From Acidovorax sp. NCPPB 3576 (GTDB lineage Bacteria; Pseudomonadota; Gammaproteobacteria; Burkholderiales; Burkholderiaceae_C), in NCBI RefSeq assembly GCF_028473605.1, contig NZ_CP097267.1, forward strand, positions 3,774,501 to 3,838,500: a DNA stretch of 64,000 nt, in the 5' to 3' direction. This document shows, one piece after another, positions 37,734-45,774 of the stretch. Both the position numbers and the translations under genes were made by a program. The stretch's first letter is position 1. Each line of letters starts with the position of its first letter. A model generated the notes under the pieces. It did no database searches, had not been told where the DNA came from, and saw nothing but the letters and a program-made list of their open reading frames with translations.

Positions 37734-38972
37734 TCAGCCCGCCGCGCGCCCGGCGCGCTCCGCCGCCAAAGACCACCCGAACACCGCCAGTCCGCCCAAC
37801 GCCAACAGCACGCCCACCCAGCCGGTGGACGTCCAGCCCAGACCGGCCGTGATCGCCACGCCGCCCAGCCACGCGCCCAGCGCATTGGCGCAATTGAACG
37901 CCGAGTGGTTGAGGGCCGCCGCCAGGGTCTGCGCCTCGCCCGCCACATCCATCAACCGGATCTGCAGCGCGGGGCCGATGGCGACGATCGTGCCCAGCAG
38001 GAACGTGGCCGCCGCTGCGGTGACCACATGGTGCGCCGCGAACACGAAACCGCCCAGCACCACGATGGACCACAGCAGCAGCCCCCCGATCGTGCGCATC
38101 AGCGACTTGTCCGCCAGGCGGGCACCCACCAGGTTGCCCGCCACCATGCCCGCGCCGAACAGCGCCAGCACCAGCGGCACACCGGCCAGCGGCAGCCCGG
38201 CCACCTCGGTCAGCGTGGGCTTGATGTAGCTGAACACCGAGAACATGCCGCCGAAGCCGATCGCCCCGATGCCCAGCGTCAGCCACACCTGCTTGCGCCG
38301 CAGCGCGCCCAGCTCGCGCCAGGGGCTGGCGCCTTCGGCCGGCGGCTGGTAGGGCACGCCCCGGCGCACCATGGCCATGGCCGCCACCGCGATCAGCCCC
38401 ACGAAGACGAACGCTGCGCGCCAGCCGAACACCTGCCCCAGCCACGCCGCGATCGGCACCCCCAGCAGCGTGGCCCCCGTGAGACCCAGCATCACCAGCC
38501 CCACCGCATGCGCCCGCCGGCCCGGCGGCGCGAGCGATGCCGCCACCAGCGCCGCCACGCCGAAGTACGTGCCGTGCGGCAGCCCCGTCACGAAGCGCAG
38601 CACGTTCAGCGACAGATACCCCGGCGCCATGGCCGAGGCGAAATTGCCCAGCGCGTACACCCCCATCAGCGCGATCAGCAGCGCCCGCCGGCCCCACCCC
38701 GCCGCCAGCACGGCCAGCACCGGCGCGCCGATCACCACGCCCAGCGCATAGGCGCTGATGACGTGGCCCGCCTGCGGAATGCTCACGCCGATGTCGCGCG
38801 CCACCTCGGGCAGCAGGCCCATGATGACGAACTCGCCCGTGCCGATGGAGAACCCGCCCAGGCCCAGCGCCAGCACGGCGCGCAACAGCGTGCGGTCGTC
38901 CCGAGCGGGAGTGATGGAAGGGGTTGCCGACGAGGCGTCGGCGCTAGAGGAAGGCGTGGAAGGCGTGGTCAT
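37734..38972 (-). CDS. MFS transporter (AraJ/YdhP-like drug or sugar efflux)
   Basis: A 412-residue protein with twelve predicted helices. The N-terminal signature GTGEFVIMGLLPEVARDIGVS is characteristic of the AraJ/SotB/YdhP subgroup of DHA1 efflux carriers, and YFGVAALVAASLAPPGRRAHAVG is the conserved loop after helix 4. The probable role is proton-driven export of sugars or small toxic compounds. The ATG at 38972 is chosen; upstream in-frame sequence is not family-like. It converges with PAP2, six bases apart. Confidence 0.92.
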   Translation of the reverse strand: MTTPSTPSSSADASSATPSITPARDDRTLLRAVLALGLGGFSIGTGEFVIMGLLPEVARDIGVSIPQAGHVISAYALGVVIGAPVLAVLAAGWGRRALLIALMGVYALGNFASAMAPGYLSLNVLRFVTGLPHGTYFGVAALVAASLAPPGRRAHAVGLVMLGLTGATLLGVPIAAWLGQVFGWRAAFVFVGLIAVAAMAMVRRGVPYQPPAEGASPWRELGALRRKQVWLTLGIGAIGFGGMFSVFSYIKPTLTEVAGLPLAGVPLVLALFGAGMVAGNLVGARLADKSLMRTIGGLLLWSIVVLGGFVFAAHHVVTAAAATFLLGTIVAIGPALQIRLMDVAGEAQTLAAALNHSAFNCANALGAWLGGVAITAGLGWTSTGWVGVLLALGGLAVFGWSLAAERAGRAAG

Positions 38973-39177
38973 GGGAGAAAGCGGTGTGCGCGCCTGCCGC
39001 AAGAGGAACATCACCGAGCGGCAGGCGAGGAAATCAGGGTTAACCCGTAGAGCAGTGACCATATCACGGGCCTGCCCGCTTTGCAGCCCGCAAGGCATCC
39101 GGGCCCGCCGCTATGCTGCAACCGCTTTCCTGTCGAACCTTCCCTTTTTTCCTTTTTGCCTCGGCAAAGGAGACTCC

Positions 39178-39888
39178 ATGAGCGACCCATCCTGGCACGG
39201 CGTGCGCGTGCTGGCCTTCGACATCTTCGGCACCGTAGTGGACTGGCACGGCAGCATCGTGCGCGAGGTGCAGGCCCTCTACCCGCAGGTGGACGCCGAC
39301 GCCTTCGCCATCGCATGGCGCGAGGGCTACCAGCCCGCCATGCAGCGCGTGCGCAACGGCGAACTGGGCTGGACCCGCATCGACGAACTGCACCGGCTCA
39401 TCCTCGACGAACTGCTGCCCCGCTTCGGCCTGCAGCACCTGACCGAGGCCGAGCGCCAGCACCTGAACCGCGTATGGCACCGCCTCGACCCCTGGCCCGA
39501 CAGCGTGGAGGGGCTGCAGCGCCTGAAGCGCCGGTACACGATCACCACGCTCTCCAACGGCAACATCGGGCTGCTGACCGACATGGCCAAGCGCGCGGGA
39601 CTGCCCTGGGATTGCATCCTGAGCGCCGAGGTGTTCCGCGCGTACAAGCCCGACCCGGCGGTGTACCTGGGCGTGGCCCGCACGTTCGACCTGGCGCCCG
39701 GGCAGGTGATGCTGGTGGCAGCGCACCATGAAGACCTGGCGGCAGCGCGGGAATGCGGGCTGCGGACGGCGTACATCGAGCGGCCGTGGGAATTTGGGAG
39801 GTCCAGGCCGAAGGACGTGTCACCGCGGGCAGGGAACGATTGGCATGCGGAGAGTCTGGAGGGGCTGGCGGATCGGCTGGCGGCATGA
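39178..39888 (+). CDS. Haloacid dehalogenase type II (HAD superfamily)
   Basis: A 236-residue hydrolase. The nucleophile motif is LAFDIFGTVVDW (Asp15). The other motifs are TTLSNGN (Ser), YKPDPAVY (Lys) and the motif IV region VAAHHEDLAAARECGLRTAY, all of which match the (S)-2-haloacid dehalogenase subfamily. It would release halide from short 2-haloacids, although many family members act on other substrates. AAAGGAG lies a few bases before the ATG at 39178. The last ~20 residues are less conserved. Confidence 0.92.
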   Translation: MSDPSWHGVRVLAFDIFGTVVDWHGSIVREVQALYPQVDADAFAIAWREGYQPAMQRVRNGELGWTRIDELHRLILDELLPRFGLQHLTEAERQHLNRVWHRLDPWPDSVEGLQRLKRRYTITTLSNGNIGLLTDMAKRAGLPWDCILSAEVFRAYKPDPAVYLGVARTFDLAPGQVMLVAAHHEDLAAARECGLRTAYIERPWEFGRSRPKDVSPRAGNDWHAESLEGLADRLAA

Positions 39889-39950
39889 CTGGGCTTCGGG
39901 ACGTGAGCATGCCGACCGCCTCTCGCTCGCCCTGACGCTTCGGCCAGCGC

Positions 39951-40012
39951 TTCGGATTTCGCCCCCACAAGTTCGCGCTGAACATTCCCATTTTTTGCAA
40001 GGCCGCCATAGT
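39951..40012 (+). promoter_or_regulatory. Imperfect PIP box plus -10 element upstream of the ART-like effector
   Basis: TTCGG (39951-39955), 16 bases, TTCGC (39972-39976), 30 bases, CATAGT (40007-40012). The half-sites and -10 element match; the inner spacer is one base longer than the N15 consensus. A nearby alternative pair (39939 and 39958) has N14 spacing and no correctly placed -10 element. Confidence 0.55.
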
Positions 40013-40043
40013 CAGCGCACTCCTCATTGGCAGAAAGTTCGAT

Positions 40044-40919
40044 ATGGGTCTTTGCCTTACCAAACACAGCGGGTCCGGCGCTACCAGGCGCCATGATCCC
40101 TCCCCTTCGGTGCAATCGTCGCCATCGCCGGCGTCCTCTCCCAGCGCAAGCCAGGCTTCGCCGCATGCCTTGTCATCGCGCCCGCAGGCCACTTCCAGCA
40201 CGGCGATGGCACCACGCCACGGACTGAGCGCGCTGCACAACGCATCACCCCAGGCGCTGCAAAGGCACAGAGACCAGTTGATGAAAAGAGTCCTGTCCGA
40301 AGGTTCGAACTTCCGTTCGACCCAGGAGGAACGGGCGGAATGCAAAGCGGCCTATTCTGCTAAGTACGGAAGAGAAAACGCTGAATACATATGGAGCGAG
40401 ACCGCGCAGATCATGGCCTCGGTGAAAGCAGGCGATCCCGCTTTGGAACACGTCGAACTGGATGACCTCGTGGCCCTGCGGCTGTGGACCACCGGCGAGT
40501 ACATCGACGTCCAGGATGTCCTGGAACCCACCCACACCCCCAAGCCAATGGGCCTGGCGCAAGCCAAGCTGCTCATTTCGGCGCTTCACTCGCTGCCCGA
40601 CAGCTACACCCATACCGGGGTCACCGTATTCACCGGAGAAAACCAGACGGCGCAGTGGGTCCAGGCAAGGTACGGCAAGGGAAAGACCGCCGTCAATCAG
40701 CGATTTTTCGCCACCTCGGAAACGAAGGAAGGCGCCTGGCAGAACATGTCCGTGGAGTGGGAAACCCAATCCTTGAGCGGCAAGCGGATCTCGGCCTTCT
40801 CAGCCAACCCGCACGAAAAGGAAGTGCTGTTTCCGCCCGGCACCCGCTTCAAGACCAACCAGATAGAGCCGTTCGACGGCAACAGAATCAAGATTTACCA
40901 AAGCGAAGTGACCTCCTAG
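40044..40919 (+). CDS. Putative type III effector, mono-ADP-ribosyltransferase fold (XopAI/HopU1-like)
   Basis: A 291-residue protein. MGLCLT is a plausible N-myristoylation signal (Gly2, Thr6) with Cys4 as a palmitoylation site, as in effectors that go to the plant plasma membrane. Residues 7-60 are Ser/Pro/Ala-rich like a secretion signal. The C-terminal ~150 residues show the R-S-E ART pattern: Arg146 in ALRLWTTGEY, the STS-like FFATSE (Ser225) and HEKEVLFPPGTRF with the paired Glu258/Glu260. Known family members modify plant proteins; in XopAI some catalytic residues are changed, but here all three positions look intact. Base composition is lower in GC than the neighbours, consistent with transfer. 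Confidence 0.7.
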   Translation: MGLCLTKHSGSGATRRHDPSPSVQSSPSPASSPSASQASPHALSSRPQATSSTAMAPRHGLSALHNASPQALQRHRDQLMKRVLSEGSNFRSTQEERAECKAAYSAKYGRENAEYIWSETAQIMASVKAGDPALEHVELDDLVALRLWTTGEYIDVQDVLEPTHTPKPMGLAQAKLLISALHSLPDSYTHTGVTVFTGENQTAQWVQARYGKGKTAVNQRFFATSETKEGAWQNMSVEWETQSLSGKRISAFSANPHEKEVLFPPGTRFKTNQIEPFDGNRIKIYQSEVTS

Positions 40920-40982
40920 GCTTTCAGGTTCCTGCAGCGTCGCAACACGGAGCCGGCGTAGCGCCCAGGCTGGCGCCCTCAC

Positions 40983-42044
40983 TCAACCCGCCACCATCCC
41001 CTGCACGAACCGCCGAACCCGCGCATCGAACTCCGCGCTGGTCGCGGTGAACTCCACCCCCGCCAGCACCTGGTCGCCCGCCGGCTTGAGGGTGACCACG
41101 CGGGCATACACGTCCCGGGCCGGGTAGTGCACCAGCGGCAGGTCGAAGGCCAGGCGCAGCTCGCCGTGCAGCGGTACGGTGCCGTTCAGTTCCAGCAACG
41201 CGCCGTGGTAGCCCATGTCGCGCAGGATGCAGGGCACGGCGTGGGGCATGACCATGCCGTCCTGCACCAGTTGCCAGCTGCACGGCAGGCGCGCCTCCAC
41301 GCGGTGGCTGCGGCGAAACTCCTGGCGCGGCACCTTGAGCTTGCGGCTGGGCACCGCCACCAGTTCGCGCACGGACAGCGGCTCGTCGCGCCCCTTCACG
41401 AAGACCTGCATGGGCGGCGCCACCGAGGCCATGCTCCAGCAGCGCTGGTACACGGCCTCGCTGACCAGCACCTGCCCGCGCAAGGCGAAGGTGCGCAGTT
41501 GCTGGGCCTCGACCACCACGTCGCCCAGCAGCACCGGCGACTGGCGCACGCCCGGCGCGTTGCCGAACCCGCCCACCAGGGCCGGGCCGCAGGCGATGCC
41601 GATGCCCAGGTAGATGGCCGGCAGCCGGTCTTGAAGAAACGCATCGTTGAGATCGCGCGTGGCCATTTGCAGCGCCAGGGCGCACATGGCGGCGCGGTGC
41701 ACGTCGTCATCGCTGCTGCCGCTGTGGGCAGGATCTGCCGCTGGCGCGCCGGCTGGCGAGGCCAGGCCGAAGATCACGGCCCCCGCGTCGCCGGTGAGGT
41801 GGTCCACCTCGGCGCCGTAGCGCGCCAGCACGCCGTGCAGGCAGGCCAGGATGCGCTCGGCCCACGCCAGGGATTGATCAGGCGGCAGCTGGGCGGCCAA
41901 CTGGGAGAAATCGCGCAGGCCGATTTTCAGCAGGGTCACCTCGCGCGGCTGCAGGTGCGGCCCGGTGGCGGCTGGCAGCGAAGGGGCGGATGAGGGGAGC
42001 GCGTGCGGCACCGCCGGGGAATCGCCAGGGGGGAAAGAGGACAT
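40983..42044 (-). CDS. Degenerate class III cyclase-like domain fused to a PilZ domain
   Basis: A 353-residue protein with no membrane segment. Residues ~35-230 resemble an adenylate/guanylate cyclase catalytic domain: LLKIGLRDFSQLA, LTGDAGAVIFGLA, and GDVVVEAQQLRTFA, which corresponds to GDxVNxAaRL. The Asn and Arg of that last motif, needed for transition-state binding, are Val and Gln here, so catalysis is doubtful. The C-terminal ~110 residues look like PilZ (RRSHRVEARLPC, then RDMGYHGALLEL), with the RxxxR arm present but the usual DxSxxG changed to DMGYHG. It may be a signalling scaffold or nucleotide sensor. The ATG at 42044 is chosen over a longer low-complexity frame. Confidence 0.75.
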   Translation of the reverse strand: MSSFPPGDSPAVPHALPSSAPSLPAATGPHLQPREVTLLKIGLRDFSQLAAQLPPDQSLAWAERILACLHGVLARYGAEVDHLTGDAGAVIFGLASPAGAPAADPAHSGSSDDDVHRAAMCALALQMATRDLNDAFLQDRLPAIYLGIGIACGPALVGGFGNAPGVRQSPVLLGDVVVEAQQLRTFALRGQVLVSEAVYQRCWSMASVAPPMQVFVKGRDEPLSVRELVAVPSRKLKVPRQEFRRSHRVEARLPCSWQLVQDGMVMPHAVPCILRDMGYHGALLELNGTVPLHGELRLAFDLPLVHYPARDVYARVVTLKPAGDQVLAGVEFTATSAEFDARVRRFVQGMVAG

Positions 42045-42251
42045 GGGAGCGCAGTGCTTTCTCTTCGGGATGGCCTTGAGGGATTGCGTGCGACGCGCTG
42101 GCCTTCTTTGCAGGGAGGATGACGGACGGCCCCCGGCCGCGCGGCCTGCGCTCGCAGGGCAAGCATAGAGGGCCGGCGTTGCCATGGTCAAGGCCGGCGG
42201 GCCGTCCCGGGCGCCGGGTGTGTGGTTCGCTGGCAGCACGCCAGCGCGGCC

Positions 42252-42956
42252 TCAGATCGCCACGAGCTGCCGGATGCCCTTGGCCTGCATCTCGCTGCCC
42301 GGGCCCCGGGCGATGACTTCGCCGCGCTCCATCACCAGGTATTCGTCGGCCAGTTCCTCGGCGAAGTCGTAGTACTGCTCGCACAGCAGGATGGACACGG
42401 GGTGCCCGTCCAGCCCGTCGTTGGCCAGCTGGCGGATGACGCGGCCGATGTCCTTGATGATGCTGGGCTGGATGCCTTCGGTGGGCTCGTCCAGGATCAG
42501 CAGGCGCGGGCTGGGCGCCAGCGCCCGGGCAATGGCGAGTTGCTGCTGCTGCCCGCCCGACAGGTCGCCGCCGCGGCGACCGAGCATCTGCTTGAGCACC
42601 GGAAAGAGTTCATACAGGTGGGAGGGCACGGGCGTGGAGCCGCTCTTGTAGGCCAGGCCCATGCGCAGGTTTTCCTCGACGGTGAGGCGGCCGAAGATCT
42701 CGCGGCCCTGGGGGACGAAGCCGATGCCTGCGCGGGCACGGTCGTAGGGGGTCTTGGCCTGGATGGGGTGGCCTTCCCAGGCGATGGTGCCGCTCTTGAT
42801 GGGGACGAGGCCCATGAGGCTCTTGAGCAGCGTGGTCTTGCCGACGCCGTTGCGGCCGAGGAGGACGGTGACTTTGCCGGGGGAGGCGGTGAGGCTCACG
42901 TCTCGGAGGATGTGGGAGCCGCCGTAGTACTGGTGGAGGTTTTGGACGGTGAGCAT
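42252..42956 (-). CDS. urtE: Urea ABC transporter ATP-binding subunit UrtE
   Basis: A 234-residue LivF-type ATPase. It has Walker A GRNGVGKTT, signature LSGGQQQQLAIARAL and Walker B LLILDEPTEGIQPS; the EGIQPSI ending and CEQYYDFA are typical of UrtE rather than LivF. It powers uptake of urea and short-chain amides together with UrtD. Unlike the usual tight spacing, it is separated from urtD by 738 bp containing a large inverted repeat, so it may need its own promoter. Confidence 0.95.
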   Translation of the reverse strand: MLTVQNLHQYYGGSHILRDVSLTASPGKVTVLLGRNGVGKTTLLKSLMGLVPIKSGTIAWEGHPIQAKTPYDRARAGIGFVPQGREIFGRLTVEENLRMGLAYKSGSTPVPSHLYELFPVLKQMLGRRGGDLSGGQQQQLAIARALAPSPRLLILDEPTEGIQPSIIKDIGRVIRQLANDGLDGHPVSILLCEQYYDFAEELADEYLVMERGEVIARGPGSEMQAKGIRQLVAI

Positions 42957-43038
42957 GGGTTTTTGATGTCTTTTGGGCTTGATGCCCTAGGGTTTATTGG
43001 CTTTATTGCTATTGTTTTTGTAGTGGTTTGCTGGTTTG

Positions 43039-43657
43039 GGTTCCGGGGCCGGGTCTCGGCCCGGCGGCCGAGGTACTTTTCTTTGCTTCGCCAAAGAAAC
43101 GTACCCAAAAGAAAGGCGACCCTACTGGCTGCGACCCTGCGCTTCGCTCCGGGCAACCTGCGGTGCTCGTTCGCGGGGTGCGCCGTGGAACTCGCTTCGC
43201 GCTGCGCGCTGCGCTCGGACAGCCACGGCGAGTCAGATCACGAAGCAGGTGTGTCCTGCGGCACACCTGCCCACCCCGCGCCCTGCGCTCCTCGGCGCAT
43301 CCAGAAGGGAACCCTCCACCCGGGCCATCGCTGCGCTTGGCCGGGCGTGCGCGGCGCAAGGCGCTCGCGCACCGGGGGCCGAGCGAAGCGTTGGCCCGCG
43401 CGGGCAGTTGGGCTGCCGGGTTCCCTTCTGGCCGTGCCGAGGAGCGCAGCGGCTGGCGGAAAAAGGGCCGCGCGCTGTCTGAGCGCAACGCAGTGGAGCG
43501 AGTTTGCGCGGCCCCCGCCAGCCGCGAGCACCGCAGGTTGCCCCGGAGCGCAGCGCAGGGGACACGGACAGTAGGGTCGCCTTTTCTTTGCTTACTTTCT
43601 TTTGGCGCAGCAAAAGAAAGTGAGTGCGCCGCCGGGCGCAACCCCCGGCCCCGGAAC
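43039..43657. repeat. Nested imperfect inverted repeat (~620 bp) between urtD and urtE
   Basis: The 42957-43694 gap has no credible gene but is organised as nested inverted repeats. Outer arms: GGTTCCGGGGCCGGG at 43039 with its complement ending at 43657. Next: 43091-43126 against 43570-43606 (both carry GGCGACCCTACT and the CAAAAGAAA run). Next: 43139-43169 against 43524-43555 (GGCAACCTGCGGTGCTCG). Inner: CCAGAAGGGAACCC at 43301-43314 against 43418-43431, and GCGCTCCTCGGC at 43285 against 43436-43447. Similar GGGTCGCC/CTTTTCTTTG palindromes are, from memory, common between Comamonadaceae genes. No transposase is present. Confidence 0.85.
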
Positions 43658-43694
43658 GTAACTAAACAGCAAACACAAAAAACAACCCAACCCA

Positions 43695-44570
43695 TCACCG
43701 CCCCAGATAAACCTCAATCACCCTCTCATCCCCCTGCACCTGATCCAGCGTCCCCTCCGCCAACACCGCCCCCTCGCACAACACCGTCACCTTCTCCGAA
43801 ATCGTCCGGATGAACGACATGTCATGCTCCACCACCATCAGCGAGTGCCGCCCCTTCAGGGTGAGAAACAGCTCCGCCGTCCGAGCCGTCTCCTCGTCCG
43901 TCATCCCCGCCACCGGCTCGTCCAGCAGCAGCAGCTTCGGGTCCTGCATCAGCAGCATCCCGATCTCCAGCCACTGCTTTTGCCCATGGCTCAGATTGCC
44001 CGCCATGCGTGCCACGCTGCCGGCCAGATGGATGGTGTGCAGCACCTCCGCCAGCCGGTCCGACTGCGCGGAATCCAGGCGAAAGAACAGGCTCGACGCC
44101 ACGCCCTTGTGCGTCTTCAGGGCCAGCTCCAGGTTCTCGAACACGGTGAGCTGCTCGAACACCGTGGGCTTCTGGAACTTGCGGCCGATCCCTAAGCCAG
44201 CGATCTCCGGCTCGTTGTGCCGCAGCAGGTCGATGGTGCTGCCGAAGAACACGGTGCCTTGGTCCGGCCGGGTCTTGCCGGTGATGATGTCCATCATCGT
44301 GGTCTTGCCCGCGCCGTTGGGGCCGATCACGCAGCGCAGCTCGCCGGGGGCGATGTCCAGGTTCAGGCCGTTGATGGCCTTGAAGCCGTCGAAGCTCACG
44401 TGCACGTCTTCCAGGTACAGGATGCGGCCGTGGGCCACGTCCACCTCGCCGGGCACGGCCACGCGCGAGAAGCCGGCGGCGCGGCCACCGGAGGCGGTCT
44501 GGCCGGTAGGTGGGGGCGCCTTGGGGCCGCGCAGGCGCTGTGCGCCCTGCTCCATCAGGTCGGGGGTCAT
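43695..44570 (-). CDS. urtD: Urea ABC transporter ATP-binding subunit UrtD
   Basis: A 291-residue LivG-type ATPase. It has Walker A GPNGAGKTT, signature LSHGQKQWLEIGM (the LSHGQKQ form is typical of UrtD), Walker B LLLLDEPVAGMTDEET and HDMSFI with the switch His. About 45 extra N-terminal residues rich in Ala/Gly/Pro precede the domain. The ATG at 44570 overlaps the urtC stop in an ATGA. It is the partner of UrtE in the heterodimeric ATPase. Confidence 0.95.
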   Translation of the reverse strand: MTPDLMEQGAQRLRGPKAPPPTGQTASGGRAAGFSRVAVPGEVDVAHGRILYLEDVHVSFDGFKAINGLNLDIAPGELRCVIGPNGAGKTTMMDIITGKTRPDQGTVFFGSTIDLLRHNEPEIAGLGIGRKFQKPTVFEQLTVFENLELALKTHKGVASSLFFRLDSAQSDRLAEVLHTIHLAGSVARMAGNLSHGQKQWLEIGMLLMQDPKLLLLDEPVAGMTDEETARTAELFLTLKGRHSLMVVEHDMSFIRTISEKVTVLCEGAVLAEGTLDQVQGDERVIEVYLGR

Positions 44571-45709
44571 CGCGCACCGCCTTTCCGCAGGCGCTTTACC
44601 CAGCCGATGGCGCCGCCCGGTTTGCGCAGCAGGCCGACCACGCCTTGCGGCAGGAACAGGGTGACGGCGATGAACAGCGCGCCCAGGAAGTACAGCCAGA
44701 ATTCCGGCGCGGTCACGGTGAGCCAGCTCTTGGCGCCGTTCACCAGGAAGGCGCCCACGATGGGGCCGAGGAGCGTGGCGCGCCCGCCCACGGCCGCCCA
44801 CACGGCGATCTCGATGGAGTTGGCGGCGCTCATCTCGCCCGGGTTGATGATGCCGACCTGCGGCACGTACAGCGCCCCGGCCACGCCGCACATCATGGCG
44901 CTGATGGTCCAGATGGTGAGCTTGTAGGGCAGCGGCGAATAGCCCGAGAACATGACGCGCGTCTCCGCATCGCGCACCGCCTGCAGCACGCGGCCGAACT
45001 TGGATGCCACCAGCCAGCGCCCCAGCAAAAACGAGCCCAGCAGCGCCAGCCCCGTGAGCACGAACAACAGCATGCGCATGTTCTGCGTGGCGATCGGCTG
45101 CCCCAGGATGCGCTTGAAATCGGTGAAGCCGTTGTTGCCGCCGAAGCCCGTCTCGTTGCGAAAGAACAGCAGCATGGCGGCATACGTCATGGCCTGCGTG
45201 ATGATCGAGAAATACACGCCCTTGATGCGCGAGCGGAAGGCGAAGTAGCCGAACACGAAGGCGACCAGCCCCGGCACGGCCACGATGAGGACCAGCGTGG
45301 CGACGAAGCTGTCCGACAGCGCCCAGTGCCAGGGCAGTTCCTTCCAGTCCAGAAACACCATGAAGTCCGGCAGGTCGCTCCGGTAGTTGCCGTCGCGGCC
45401 GATCTGGCGCATGAGGTACATGCCCATCACGTAGCCGCCCAGGGCGAAGAACAGGCCGTGGCCCAGGCTCAGGATGCCGGTGTAGCCCCAGATGAGGTCC
45501 ATGGCCAGCGCACAGATGGCATAGCACATGATCTTGCCCAGCAGCGCCACCGCATAGTCGGACAGGTGCAGCGGGCTGCCGGCGGGCAGCCACAGGTTGA
45601 GCACAGGCGCCACCGCGCACACGGCGATGAGCGCGACGATGAACGCCGACCAGCCGGACCGCGTGAGCAGCGGCGCTGGCGCAGGAAGGGAGATGTCTCG
45701 ATGGGGCAT
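44567..45709 (-). CDS. urtC: Urea ABC transporter permease UrtC
   Basis: A 380-residue LivM-type inner-membrane permease with ~10 helices. LIWGYTGILSLGHGLFFALGGYVMGMYLM is the typical UrtC signature region and FGGNNGFTDFKRILG the family-specific loop. It forms the channel with UrtB. Four-base overlap with urtD. Confidence 0.96.
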   Translation of the reverse strand: MPHRDISLPAPAPLLTRSGWSAFIVALIAVCAVAPVLNLWLPAGSPLHLSDYAVALLGKIMCYAICALAMDLIWGYTGILSLGHGLFFALGGYVMGMYLMRQIGRDGNYRSDLPDFMVFLDWKELPWHWALSDSFVATLVLIVAVPGLVAFVFGYFAFRSRIKGVYFSIITQAMTYAAMLLFFRNETGFGGNNGFTDFKRILGQPIATQNMRMLLFVLTGLALLGSFLLGRWLVASKFGRVLQAVRDAETRVMFSGYSPLPYKLTIWTISAMMCGVAGALYVPQVGIINPGEMSAANSIEIAVWAAVGGRATLLGPIVGAFLVNGAKSWLTVTAPEFWLYFLGALFIAVTLFLPQGVVGLLRKPGGAIGWVKRLRKGGAR

Positions 45710-45774
45710 GGGCTTCTTCTAGACAGGCAGAGGCAGGTGGCGCGGCGGGCGGCGATGACGACGACGGCGGGCGG

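Noticed and set aside
39939..39962. Alternative TTCGG-N14-TTCGC pair before the ART-like effector
   Set aside because: The spacer is short and no YANNNT element lies 30-32 bp downstream; the N16 pair has one.
43028..43813. Open frames of 80-260 codons across the inverted repeat
   Set aside because: They arise on both strands from the symmetrical GC-rich repeat, have no ribosome-binding sites and give low-complexity products.
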